64,000 bases of DNA from Rhizobium sp. R711 (lineage in GTDB: Bacteria > Pseudomonadota > Alphaproteobacteria > Rhizobiales > Rhizobiaceae): NCBI RefSeq assembly GCF_002211365.1, contig NZ_LOKZ01000036.1, positions 1-64,000 on the forward strand. Direction: 5' to 3'. Shown here piece by piece: positions 53,388 through 60,354 of the stretch (position 1 is its first letter; each line of letters begins with the position of its first letter). Below the pieces are notes generated by a model. The model was not told the DNA's origin and did no database searches. It saw only the letters and a program-made list of their open reading frames with translations. The position numbers and the translations under genes were made by a program.

Positions 53388-53679
53388 TGGCAGTCACCTT
53401 CCGCAATGCCGTCGCGGCCTGCGCGATCTGGCGGTCGTATGTTTCGATCAAATTCACGGCTGCGGCGTAGATCGGCTTGAGGATCGCCTCTGTGGCGCGC
53501 CGCTCGCTGCTGTTGAAAAGCGTGGGGTCGAGGACGTGACCGACGCTGTCCATGTCGCGGCTCTCGCGCATGAACTGCTCGATGGTGTCCTGCTGCTGGC
53601 GGAGCAGAAGCACGGCCGTTCCGATCGTTGTGTTGAGCGTGTCCAGGCTGGCTCGCGCCTCGTCGCGGGTGCTGATCAT
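53380..53679 (-). CDS. Prophage protein of unknown function, 99 residues
   Basis: A helical protein (MISTRDEARASLDTLNTTIGTAVLLLRQQQDTIEQFMRESRDMDSVGHVLDPTLFNSSERRATEAILKPIYAAAVNLIETYDRQ) with coiled-coil potential. It resembles phage proteins of the leftward early region but has no named family. Its ends overlap the neighbours, showing coupled translation. Confidence 0.65.
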   Translation of the reverse strand: MISTRDEARASLDTLNTTIGTAVLLLRQQQDTIEQFMRESRDMDSVGHVLDPTLFNSSERRATEAILKPIYAAAVNLIETYDRQIAQAATALRKVTANG

Positions 53680-53939
53680 GCCGCACCTCGCATTTCGACG
53701 CTGGCCGGAAAACCACCTTGCGCGTTGACGGCGAGCACGATCAGCTCGGCGATCTCTGTAACCTGGGCGTCCGGCAGCTCGCGATGCATGTCGACGACGA
53801 CAAAGCCGCGACCGGTCGCATCGACGATCGTGCCGACGTTCTCGCTCTCGTGTCGCAGCGGCAGTGTGACGTTCTCCAGCTTGAGCGCGAGGTTGAACTT
53901 GGCGGCAGGGGAAAGGGCGGCGAGAATTTCAGCCTGCAT
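53676..53939 (-). CDS. Prophage protein, paralogue of the 52.0-kb gene
   Basis: An 87-residue protein, paralogue of the gene at 51961 (see that entry for the shared pattern). The N-terminal MQAEILAALSPAAKFNLALKLENVTLPLRHESENVG differs. The ATG at 53939 is taken; the frame is open further upstream. Confidence 0.6.
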   Translation of the reverse strand: MQAEILAALSPAAKFNLALKLENVTLPLRHESENVGTIVDATGRGFVVVDMHRELPDAQVTEIAELIVLAVNAQGGFPASVEMRGAA

Positions 53940-54264
53940 TGGCTTCCTCCATCCGTTCGATTGCTTCCGTGAGAGTGCGGCGCAGCGGCAGGTCCGCATT
54001 GCGGCAACCGAGCGCGTCAATGACGTGGATCATCGCGTGCGCTAGGCCGATCATGGTTTCATCGGTCAGGCCTTCGAAGCCCGATTTGCCGCAAAGATTA
54101 TCGACGGCGAGATCGATGTTCGCGCCGGCGACGTATTCGAGCGCCTGTGCCACGTGGCGGCGACGGGCCCGGCCCATCTCGATTTCGATTTCTTCGGCGA
54201 TGCTCGGGCTGAAGTCGTGCGAGACGATGCGCAGTTTCGGCGGGAAGGTCAGGATGTCAGCCAT
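53929..54264 (-). CDS. Prophage protein of unknown function, 111 residues
   Basis: A soluble helical protein beginning MADILTFPPKLRIVSHDFSPSIAEEIEIEMGRARRRHVAQALEYV. The ILTFPPK start is common in rhizobial phage and plasmid proteins. The ATG at 54264 overlaps the stop of the upstream gene (TGATG). The function is unknown. Confidence 0.6.
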   Translation of the reverse strand: MADILTFPPKLRIVSHDFSPSIAEEIEIEMGRARRRHVAQALEYVAGANIDLAVDNLCGKSGFEGLTDETMIGLAHAMIHVIDALGCRNADLPLRRTLTEAIERMEEANAG

Positions 54265-54452
54265 CACATGTCCCTCCACGGTGAGTTTTCCCACGTGTCG
54301 TCGACGCGCAATGAGCGCAGACGGCGCCGCTCGGCAAAGCGGCGAACCGCCTTCGAGATCGCGTCGATCGTGAACATCACCACGGCAAAAAGGATTCCGC
54401 CGGCCAGAGTACAGCCAAGGGCTGCGAGAACCGTGAACGCCTCGTCCTTCAT
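54264..54452 (-). CDS. Small prophage membrane protein, 62 residues
   Basis: A 62-residue protein with one transmembrane helix (FTVLAALGCTLAGGILFAVVMFTIDAI) and a basic C-terminal tail (RRFAERRRLRSLRV). Its ATG overlaps the stop of the upstream small gene (ATGA). Confidence 0.55.
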   Translation of the reverse strand: MKDEAFTVLAALGCTLAGGILFAVVMFTIDAISKAVRRFAERRRLRSLRVDDTWENSPWRDM

Positions 54453-54622
54453 CGTGTCGCCTGCAGGATTATTGCGTATGGCAAAACCGCGACGATGATG
54501 GTCAGCAACGCGAACTCGGCGCGGCGCTGGCTCTCGATCGGCATCCGCGTTACGCGCAGGAAAAGCGATCCCGGTTCCGGCAGCGCCATCGCTACCGGAC
54601 GAACTGTCCGAATTGTCTGCAT
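54449..54622 (-). CDS. Small prophage membrane protein, 57 residues
   Basis: A 57-codon open frame from ATG 54622. It begins MQTIRTVRPVAMALPEPGSLF and has a hydrophobic segment FALLTIIVAVLPYAIILQ near the end. The stop overlaps the next ATG (ATGA), which fits the tight coupling in this operon, and AAAGGG lies upstream. A hairpin CCGCTCCG/CGGAGCGG lies at 54654-54677, just upstream. Confidence 0.5.
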   Translation of the reverse strand: MQTIRTVRPVAMALPEPGSLFLRVTRMPIESQRRAEFALLTIIVAVLPYAIILQATR

Positions 54623-54696
54623 GGTTGGAGCCCTTTCGCTTCCGTTTGGGAACCCGCTCCGTTCCTGGTCGGAGCGGTGACCGAAACCGGACGGTT

Positions 54697-54891
54697 TCAG
54701 GCGACGCGGCGCACGGCGCGGCGGGAATGGATATGGGCGGCTTTCTGACTGTAAGCGTCGATCTGCTCGTCGGTGTAGCCGAGATCGCGGAAGTCCTTGC
54801 GGGTGAGGCCTTCGCGGCGCTCAAGGGCGAGGTCGGCCATCTCGTTGGCAATGTTGCGGGCGATGGCTGCCGGGTAGGTCTGTGTCTGCAC
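54697..54891 (-). CDS. Prophage protein of unknown function, 64 residues
   Basis: The first gene of the leftward early operon. It is a small helical protein (MQTQTYPAAIARNIANEMADLALERREGLTRKDFRDLGYTDEQIDAYSQKAAHIHSRR) of a kind common in rhizobial prophages. GGAGAG lies upstream. Two repressor operators lie 120-170 bases upstream, so it is probably among the first genes made on induction. Confidence 0.65.
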   Translation of the reverse strand: MQTQTYPAAIARNIANEMADLALERREGLTRKDFRDLGYTDEQIDAYSQKAAHIHSRRAVRRVA

Positions 54892-55013
54892 TGGGCTCTC
54901 CTTCCCCTCCCGGTTTCGCCGCTGCTCCGGGAGGAGGAGGGAGCAGCGGCGCGCCCCCGATTGGGCGGCCCGGATCTTGGGAGGAGGAGTAGACCGGACA
55001 GAGCGGACAATAA

Positions 55014-55031
55014 TGCGGACAAATGCCCGCT
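55014..55031. promoter_or_regulatory. Repressor operator, left copy 1
   Basis: TGCGG-ACAAATGC-CCGCT matches the inverted repeat TGCGG-N8-CCGCA in 9 of 10 arm positions. It lies with a second copy upstream of the leftward early operon. Confidence 0.5.
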
Positions 55032-55043
55032 GTCAACGACGAG

Positions 55044-55061
55044 TGCGGCTATTTAACCGCA
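55044..55061. promoter_or_regulatory. Repressor operator, left copy 2
   Basis: TGCGG-CTATTTAA-CCGCA is a perfect inverted repeat of the same form and nearly identical to the right copy at 55912. It is 30 bp from left copy 1 (centre to centre), about three helical turns. Confidence 0.65.
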
Positions 55062-55090
55062 TTGCTGCGGATGTACCTGAAAAGTTGGGG

Positions 55091-55130
55091 TAAAAACTGA
55101 AAGAGCGACGAAGTGATTCGCCGCTCTTTT
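55091..55130 (-). terminator. Terminator after the repressor gene
   Basis: On the minus strand a stem AAAGAGCG/CGCTCTTT (55122-55129 with 55100-55107) is extended inside by a short pairing and is followed by TTTCAGTTTTT. It lies 26 bases past the repressor stop. Confidence 0.7.
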
Positions 55131-55155
55131 GTGTTCGTCAATAGGCTTGGTGAGG

Positions 55156-55854
55156 CTAAACGCCGTAGATCTCGTTTAGCGAAAGCACCTTGTGAATCGC
55201 GACGATCGTCGCCCTTGGGATCTCGATCTCGGCACTCGGATTGTGCTTACGGATGGTCACTGCTTCGGGGCCGCGCTTGCTGAGGATGCCGATCGTCGCT
55301 TCCATTGATTCGCTGCCGCCCAACTGCACCTGGATGACGACGGCATCGCCAAAGCGTGGTGGTTTGTCAGGGTGCACATAGACCAGATCGCCAGGTTGAA
55401 ACTGTGGCTCCATCGAGGTTCCCTCGACGTAGAGGGCGTACACATTTCGAGCATTCATCAACGTAAACGGGCGCCTCGCATAGTCTACCGGCTCGGATGA
55501 CAGCTGAAATGCACCTCTAAGATGCGAGCCGGCTGCCGTCCCCATGACCGGCACATCTTTGGCCATTTCCATCGGAAGTGGCAAGCTGGCAGATGCCGGC
55601 CGCACATCAGTTATTAGCGGAGGGTGGACTTTGATCGCTGTGGCATCGGTGGACTCACCAAGCAATACCGTCATCGGTACGCCGAGACCGTCGGCAATCT
55701 TTTTCAGGGTCTGACCACGCGGGGAGGCGCCGCCGCGCTCGAACAGCTTACGAAAATAGCTCCGCTCCAAGCCGCTCTTGAGGGATGCCGCCTCCCACGT
55801 AAGCCCTTGCTCGGCAATGATATCTTTGAGGATGTCTGTCACAGATTTCTCCAT
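55156..55854 (-). CDS. Phage repressor, LexA/S24 family
   Basis: A 232-residue CI-type repressor. The N-terminal HTH covers about residues 5-62 (DIIAEQGLTWEAASLKSGLERSYFRKLFERGG, TLKKIADGLGVPMTVLL). The C-terminal S24 peptidase has Ser147 in GTSMEPQFQPGDLVYV and Lys193 in GILSKRGPEAVTI as the dyad, and Ala108-Gly109 (GTAAGSH) as the self-cleavage site. So it should be cleaved by RecA after DNA damage, inducing the phage. The start ATG directly abuts an operator (55856-55873). Confidence 0.9.
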   Translation of the reverse strand: MEKSVTDILKDIIAEQGLTWEAASLKSGLERSYFRKLFERGGASPRGQTLKKIADGLGVPMTVLLGESTDATAIKVHPPLITDVRPASASLPLPMEMAKDVPVMGTAAGSHLRGAFQLSSEPVDYARRPFTLMNARNVYALYVEGTSMEPQFQPGDLVYVHPDKPPRFGDAVVIQVQLGGSESMEATIGILSKRGPEAVTIRKHNPSAEIEIPRATIVAIHKVLSLNEIYGV

Positions 55855-55855
55855 G

Positions 55856-55873
55856 TGCGGATTATCAGCCGCA
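55856..55873. promoter_or_regulatory. Repressor operator, right copy 1
   Basis: TGCGG-ATTATCAG-CCGCA is a perfect copy of the TGCGG-N8-CCGCA repeat. It lies one base from the repressor start codon, suiting autoregulation. Confidence 0.65.
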
Positions 55874-55911
55874 GTGCGAACATTGGAAAGCGGTTATTTG
55901 ATCTTGACAGA

Positions 55912-55929
55912 TGCGGCCATTTGACCGCA
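55912..55929. promoter_or_regulatory. Repressor operator, right copy 2, over the rightward promoter
   Basis: TGCGG-CCATTTGA-CCGCA, nearly identical to left copy 2. A TTGACA -35 box lies at 55904-55909, two bases before it, so binding would cover the spacer and -10 of the rightward early promoter. A possible half site (GCGGTTATTTGA) lies at 55890-55901. Confidence 0.7.
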
Positions 55930-55939
55930 ATTTGCCGCC

Positions 55940-56191
55940 ATGACCCTACGAGAGCAAATTATCACTCTGGCTGACACCTACGCCGAAGCCTCTGGCATTG
56001 GGCGTAAGCGCATGTCGACGATCGTCTTCAATCGCGGTGCCAAACTCGACGACATCGTCGACGGTGGCGACCTTGCGACCGGCACGTTTGAGCGTGCTCT
56101 CCAGTGGTTTTCCGACAATTGGCCCGAAGGTGTTGCCTGGCCCGATGCTGGTCCCCTGCCTCGTCCAGAGCCCACGAAGGAGGCCGCATGA
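55940..56191 (+). CDS. Cro-like prophage DNA-binding protein
   Basis: An 83-residue protein at the Cro position, divergent from the repressor. It begins MTLREQIITLADTYAEASGIGRKRMSTIVFNRGAKLDDIVDGGDLATGTFERALQWFSDNWPEG. The start of the protein has a helix-turn-helix-like pattern, and this DTYA...G...STIVF..GAKL family recurs in rhizobial phages. No Shine-Dalgarno is seen ahead of the ATG (the operator is 11 bases upstream), so the mRNA may be nearly leaderless. Confidence 0.65.
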   Translation: MTLREQIITLADTYAEASGIGRKRMSTIVFNRGAKLDDIVDGGDLATGTFERALQWFSDNWPEGVAWPDAGPLPRPEPTKEAA

Positions 56192-56342
56192 CTTCCCGTT
56201 GTTCCCTGCGCGGTCCTCACCGCGCCACCTCGCGCCGGACTGCACGACTTCCGCCTTCCGGCGCGCTTTCTCTTCGATGTTTCGTCCAGGCATGCGGACC
56301 TCCGTGATCTGCTGACGAACTGAACATCGCATTTCTGAACCG

Positions 56343-56357
56343 TTCCCAACACGGGAA
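56343..56357. promoter_or_regulatory. Repeat TTCCC-N5-GGGAA, copy 1
   Basis: TTCCCAACACGGGAA is an inverted repeat upstream of the CII-like gene. The same repeat occurs 28 bp on at 56371. It looks like a regulator site for the next promoter; the binding protein is unknown. Confidence 0.45.
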
Positions 56358-56370
56358 AGCCCGCCGGAAA

Positions 56371-56385
56371 TTCCCGGATCGGGAA
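56371..56385. promoter_or_regulatory. Repeat TTCCC-N5-GGGAA, copy 2
   Basis: TTCCCGGATCGGGAA is the second copy, with the palindrome extended by one pair (TTCCCG-GAT-CGGGAA). It ends 29 bases ahead of the CII-like start codon. The rest of 56192-56414 shows no convincing gene. Confidence 0.45.
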
Positions 56386-56414
56386 AGCCTTTTCTTTGCC
56401 TTTCGGAGACTGAC

Positions 56415-56906
56415 ATGGATGCCTTCCTCTTCCGCGTGAAAGCGGCCCAACGAGATCTCATAGAACGCTGCGGCGGCATCATGCGCGTCGTCGAAAAGTC
56501 CGGCTATTCCAAGAGCGAGGTCGGACGCTGGAACAACGGCGCCGAACCCGACCTGATGCCGGTCGGCGCCATTGCGGTCCTCGAGCGCGACTGCGGTCAG
56601 GCGCTCGTCACCGCGGTCTTGGCCGAAACCAACGGTCGCCGGCTGACCGACCCGGAAGAGGGGCGCAAGGCGGAAATCAACGTTCTCACATCGCATGCCG
56701 AGCTGATGCGGCAGTCGGCGGAACTCGCCAACGCGATTGCTGTCGCGATCGCCGACGGCCAGGTGACGCCCTCGGAGGCGACCACGGTCGATCGCGTCGC
56801 CAGCGGCATGGAGCGGGCGGCTTCGGATCTGCGGGCGGCCCTTGCCGTCATCAAGGCGGCGGGCGGCGGCAAGGCGGCGCTCAAGGTCGTAGGCGGTGAC
56901 CAATGA
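56415..56906 (+). CDS. CII-like phage regulatory protein
   Basis: A 163-residue protein. The N-terminal part (RDLIERCGGIMRVVEKSGYSKSEVGRWNNGAEPDLMPVGAIAVLERDCGQALVTAVLAETNGRRL) resembles the Phage_CP76/CII regulatory family: the CGG...A.KSG.SKS.VGRWNN......M....I..LE...G..LVT..LAE.NGR pattern. The C-terminal part is Ala-rich and helical. By position it would activate or tune the early operon. Its stop overlaps the next ATG. Confidence 0.75.
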   Translation: MDAFLFRVKAAQRDLIERCGGIMRVVEKSGYSKSEVGRWNNGAEPDLMPVGAIAVLERDCGQALVTAVLAETNGRRLTDPEEGRKAEINVLTSHAELMRQSAELANAIAVAIADGQVTPSEATTVDRVASGMERAASDLRAALAVIKAAGGGKAALKVVGGDQ

Positions 56907-57817
56907 CCTATCGCAAGATCGATGTATCGCCAGCTGACCGGCCGGCAAGCGTGTCGCCCGGATCTGCCCCGATCCTGCAATGGATCGACGTCGACAATCT
57001 TGTTGTCGATGAGGCCTATCAGCGCGATCTGCGCCGCGCCAACTGGTTAGCAATCCGGAAAATCGCCGCCAACTTCCGCTGGTCGATGTTCTCTCCCGTC
57101 TTCGTCTCTCCGATCGAGGGTGGGAGGTTCGCAATCATCGATGGTCAGCATCGATCGCATGCCGCGGCGATGTGCGGATTTTCTCAGGTGCCCTGCCAAG
57201 TTGTGCACATGACGCGTGAAGAGCAGGCAGCCAGCTTCGCGGCAGTCAATGGCGTCGTCACACAGGTGACGCCCTATCACCTGCTCAAAGCGGGAATAGC
57301 GGCCGGCGAAGTATGGGCCGTTAACGCGATGGCTGTCGCCAGCGAAGCCGGCTGCAAGCTCATGACTTACTACGGAACGAAGGACAACAAGAAGCCTGGC
57401 CAGATCTATGGCGTTCGCGGGTTCCTTGCCGTCATCGAAAAGCGTCCTCGGGCTGCTATCGTTGCAGCGCTTCGCCACCTTCGTGAGGCTGAAGGGTACG
57501 GCGACAACGCTGATATCTGGGATGCATCCAAGCTTTTCCCCGTTGTGATGGCGCTAGCCGAGCGCCCGGCGGCTCTGTCCAATCCAGGTTTTAGGGCGGC
57601 TCTCGAGCTTTTCGATTTCTGGGATATGTCCGATCGCGACGAGCAGGAAAGACAGGCCGCAAAACGTCGCGGTGCCTCGTTCCCCGTTAAATCCGAAAGC
57701 CTCAGGGCTGGCGTTCTCGAGTGGATCGACAAAGCCTTCCCGGCGCGAATGGCCCTTCCAGAGCCCATGAGCCGCAGGGACGCGCTGGCTCGAATCGGCG
57801 CGATGGGTGTCGAATGA
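56903..57817 (+). CDS. ParB-like nuclease-domain prophage protein
   Basis: A 304-residue protein with an N-terminal ParB/Srx-like domain (ILQWIDVDNLVVDEAYQRDLRRANWLAIRKIAANFRWSMFSPVFVSPIEGGRFAIIDGQHRSHAAAMCGFSQVPCQVVHMTREEQAASFAAVNG). The DGQHR motif and early Q-R are those of the ParB N-terminal fold. The C-terminal half is helical and has no known domain. Such phage proteins may act on DNA or on replication rather than partition. It overlaps the CII-like gene by four bases. Confidence 0.8.
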   Translation: MTYRKIDVSPADRPASVSPGSAPILQWIDVDNLVVDEAYQRDLRRANWLAIRKIAANFRWSMFSPVFVSPIEGGRFAIIDGQHRSHAAAMCGFSQVPCQVVHMTREEQAASFAAVNGVVTQVTPYHLLKAGIAAGEVWAVNAMAVASEAGCKLMTYYGTKDNKKPGQIYGVRGFLAVIEKRPRAAIVAALRHLREAEGYGDNADIWDASKLFPVVMALAERPAALSNPGFRAALELFDFWDMSDRDEQERQAAKRRGASFPVKSESLRAGVLEWIDKAFPARMALPEPMSRRDALARIGAMGVE

Positions 57818-58047
57818 TGGCAACAGAACCTGGTCTCAGCAGCGCTGGTTGCCGCCTCCTTTACCGTGTACGGCTACACGCCCGGCAAAACAGCCGGGCG
57901 TACCCGCTTTCGTTGGACCGCGACCTACGCGGCGTCGCCTCGGCGATCGACGGCGGCTACCTCGTCCGCCTCAATGACGATCCGCACTTCGTCACCATCA
58001 CCGATAAGGGCGATGCCTTTCTCGACCTCCTCATGAGGTGCGAGTGA
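57814..58047 (+). CDS. Prophage protein of unknown function, 77 residues
   Basis: A small protein starting MMATEPGLSSAGCRLLYRVRLHARQNSRAYPL, with DRDLRGVASAIDGGYLVRLNDDPHFVTITDKGDAFLDLL at the end. The start codon overlaps the ParB-like stop (ATGA). I see no named family; the end looks like a winged-helix beta-hairpin. Confidence 0.55.
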   Translation: MMATEPGLSSAGCRLLYRVRLHARQNSRAYPLSLDRDLRGVASAIDGGYLVRLNDDPHFVTITDKGDAFLDLLMRCE

Positions 58048-59399
58048 TGAAGCTGAGCGATAGAGCAAACGACATGCTGCGCCGGGCCGTAGGGGATGGC
58101 GTGATTGATTGCCCGGAACCACGCGACGTGCGGGCCGCCAATCGATTGAACGGGCGTCAGCTTTTGTCGCGAGATCCGAAAGTTGGCACCCGATATTACC
58201 CCACCGACAAGGCGCGGGACTATGTCGCTCTGCTCGACGAGCTGGGCGAGCCCGAGGATACGCCGGAAGCGCATGCCAACCAGGTCATATCGATCGTCAA
58301 TGCCGACGCGTCTGGCCTCGTCCAGGTCGTCGATCGGGCGCGCATGCTTCTCGACGAAGGCGACGCCATGGCGGCCCGGCTGCTGGCCTCTGCCGCCTAC
58401 GATCAGGCTAAGGCCGGGGCGCAGTTCGCAGCACGGGTTGGCGCCAAGGATCGGCTGGTGCAGAAGGCGCGGCGCCTGCAGGCAGAGGCGCTGCTGATTG
58501 AGGCACGCGCCAAGATCCTGCTTGCGCAAGAGTGGGATCGCGCCGTCGCCGACGGCAAGACCCTCAAGGGCCGCCCGAAAAGCATTCCGGACGGGAACAC
58601 TTTTACGGCCGAAGAGGCGGGGCTCTCCCGCAAGGAAATTCACGAGGCGCGTAAGCTGGCGGAGGCCGAGCGGAAGGCGCCTGGGCTAGTCGAGCGGGCC
58701 ATTCAGGCCCGTGTCGATGCCGGGCTGGAACCGTCTCGCGCTAACCTCAGGGCGGCGGTCGGAACCGCAACGGCGACGAAGGAAGAGCGCGGCAATAACC
58801 TTTATGAAACGCCACCCGAGGCGATGCACACGCTGCTCGCCCTCGAAACCTTTACCGCGACCGTGTGGGAGCCGTCCTGCGGAAAGGGCGCGATCGCGCG
58901 CATGCTGGAGGCGGCAAGCTATGGTGTCGTGCTGTCCGATCTCGTCGACTACGGGACGGCGGACAGCTTTGGCGAAGTGCAAAGAGAGGTCGATTTCCTG
59001 ACGACGCAAGGCGACCCGGAAGGCGCCAGCAGCTACGACATTGTCACAAACCCGCCTTACGGGCAGGTGTTGAATGCCTACGTGGCGCATGCGCTGCGCG
59101 TCCACAAGCCCCGTAAGATGGCGCTGCTTCTAAACCTCAATTTCGTCTGCGGCTTCGACGACGAGGACCGCAATTTCGCTATGGACGAAAATTCGCCCGC
59201 GCGGATCTACGTCTTCACTCGGCGCCTGCCGATGATGCACCGCGACGGCTGGGATGGGCCTGAATCCTCCAGCCGCATGAATACCGCGTGGTTCGTGTGG
59301 GAACTGCAAGAGGACGGCACATATGGCGCTAGCGGCTCAAGGCTGATCCGTGTCGACTGGAAAGACTATCTGCCACCAGCGGGGAGCGAGGCGTCGTGA
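58047..59399 (+). CDS. Prophage protein with N-terminal unknown domain and adenine methyltransferase domain
   Basis: A 450-residue fusion. Residues about 1-255 form an unknown helical region (including LVQKARRLQAEALLIEARAKILLAQEWDRAV and ERKAPGLVERAIQARVDAGLEPSRANLRAAVG). Residues about 256-450 form an N6-adenine methyltransferase: SAM motif I WEPSCGKGAIARML at 274-287 and the catalytic NPPYG from residue 335, followed by LLLNLNFVCGF. Target site and partner nuclease are not evident, so it is probably an orphan modification enzyme. It starts where the previous gene ends (TGATG). Confidence 0.85.
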   Translation: MKLSDRANDMLRRAVGDGVIDCPEPRDVRAANRLNGRQLLSRDPKVGTRYYPTDKARDYVALLDELGEPEDTPEAHANQVISIVNADASGLVQVVDRARMLLDEGDAMAARLLASAAYDQAKAGAQFAARVGAKDRLVQKARRLQAEALLIEARAKILLAQEWDRAVADGKTLKGRPKSIPDGNTFTAEEAGLSRKEIHEARKLAEAERKAPGLVERAIQARVDAGLEPSRANLRAAVGTATATKEERGNNLYETPPEAMHTLLALETFTATVWEPSCGKGAIARMLEAASYGVVLSDLVDYGTADSFGEVQREVDFLTTQGDPEGASSYDIVTNPPYGQVLNAYVAHALRVHKPRKMALLLNLNFVCGFDDEDRNFAMDENSPARIYVFTRRLPMMHRDGWDGPESSSRMNTAWFVWELQEDGTYGASGSRLIRVDWKDYLPPAGSEAS

Positions 59400-59692
59400 G
59401 CGCGATGCTTCCCCTTGTCGATATCCTCGCTGATCTGGCGACGCATGCCGAGCGCGCGGAGTGGCTGACACGCGTGCCCGACGGTGTCGTGTTTCGTGAC
59501 CACATGGACATCCGCAGTGTGCTTCAGGCGGCCGGCTTTGTGGCTGGCATCGCCTATCTCGATGCGCGGCTCGCAGCCGTGAACTCTGTGCGGCAGCCGG
59601 ACGGGGCTCTGCCACAGACGCGCATTCTTGCGCTGAACATCACCAAAATCGATCTGAACATAGCGGCGCGGGCGGGCGCCACGGGGGCTTGA
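59396..59692 (+). CDS. Prophage protein of unknown function, 98 residues
   Basis: A 98-residue protein beginning VSAMLPLVDILADLATHAERAEWLTRVPDGVVFRDHMDIRSVLQAAGFVAGIAYLDARLAAVNS, mostly helical and conserved-looking. GTG at 59396 overlaps the end of the methyltransferase gene; ATG 59405 is the alternative. The function is unknown. Confidence 0.6.
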   Translation: MSAMLPLVDILADLATHAERAEWLTRVPDGVVFRDHMDIRSVLQAAGFVAGIAYLDARLAAVNSVRQPDGALPQTRILALNITKIDLNIAARAGATGA

Positions 59693-60354
59693 TGACTGTG
59701 AATTCCTTAAGAGTGTTAATCGGCTGCGAAACATCTGGGCGCATGCGACGCGCCTTTACCGAGTTGGGGCATGACGTCTGGTCGTGCGATCTGCTGCCAT
59801 CAGTCGATGGAAGCAACCGGCATATCATCGGCGATGTACGCGATCTGCTCGGTGATGGCTGGGACTTGCTGGCAGTGATGCATCCACCGTGCACCAGGCT
59901 CTGCAATTCGGGCGTGCGCTGGCTCACGAGGCCGCCGAAGGGTCGGGCACTCGAAGAAATGTGGGCCGACCTCGACGAGGGTGCGGCGCTATTTTCAGAT
60001 TGCTGGAATGCGCCTATCGAGCGTATCGCGATCGAGAACCCTGTCATGCACCGGCACGCCAAGGAGCGCATACGCAACTACCAGCCGCCGGCGCAGACCG
60101 TGCAGCCGTGGTGGTTTGGCGACGAGGCATTGAAAGCAACGAGCTTCTATCTAAAGGGCCTTCCCAAGCTCGTTCCGACGAACAAGCTGACGCCGCCGCC
60201 GGCCGGAACAATCGAGCGCAATCGGTGGGCGCGGGTGCACCGCGCGCCGCCGTCTGCTGATCGCTGGAAGCTGCGATCGGAGACATATCCGGGTATCGCG
60301 GCTGCGGCTGCCGTGCAGTGGGGCGGCTTTGCCCTGCGGGATGTGGCGGCATGA
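59692..60354 (+). CDS. Cytosine-C5 methyltransferase-like prophage protein
   Basis: A 220-residue protein with the pattern of phage Dcm-like enzymes: RVLIGCETSGRMRRAFTELGHDVWSCDLLPSVDG (SAM site), HIIGDVRDLLGDGWDLLAVMHPPCTRLCNSGVRWL (PPC at 65-67, the catalytic Cys motif), and AIENPVMHRHAKERIRNYQPPAQTVQPWWFGD (ENP motif), but no target-recognition domain of the usual size. It may methylate cytosine or be a modified relative. It overlaps the next gene by four bases. Confidence 0.75.
   Translation: MTVNSLRVLIGCETSGRMRRAFTELGHDVWSCDLLPSVDGSNRHIIGDVRDLLGDGWDLLAVMHPPCTRLCNSGVRWLTRPPKGRALEEMWADLDEGAALFSDCWNAPIERIAIENPVMHRHAKERIRNYQPPAQTVQPWWFGDEALKATSFYLKGLPKLVPTNKLTPPPAGTIERNRWARVHRAPPSADRWKLRSETYPGIAAAAAVQWGGFALRDVAA

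Noticed and set aside
56188..56307. 40-codon open frame overlapping the Cro-like stop
   Set aside because: Arg/Ser/Pro-rich, which is typical of GC-rich antisense or wrong-frame reading; no family pattern.
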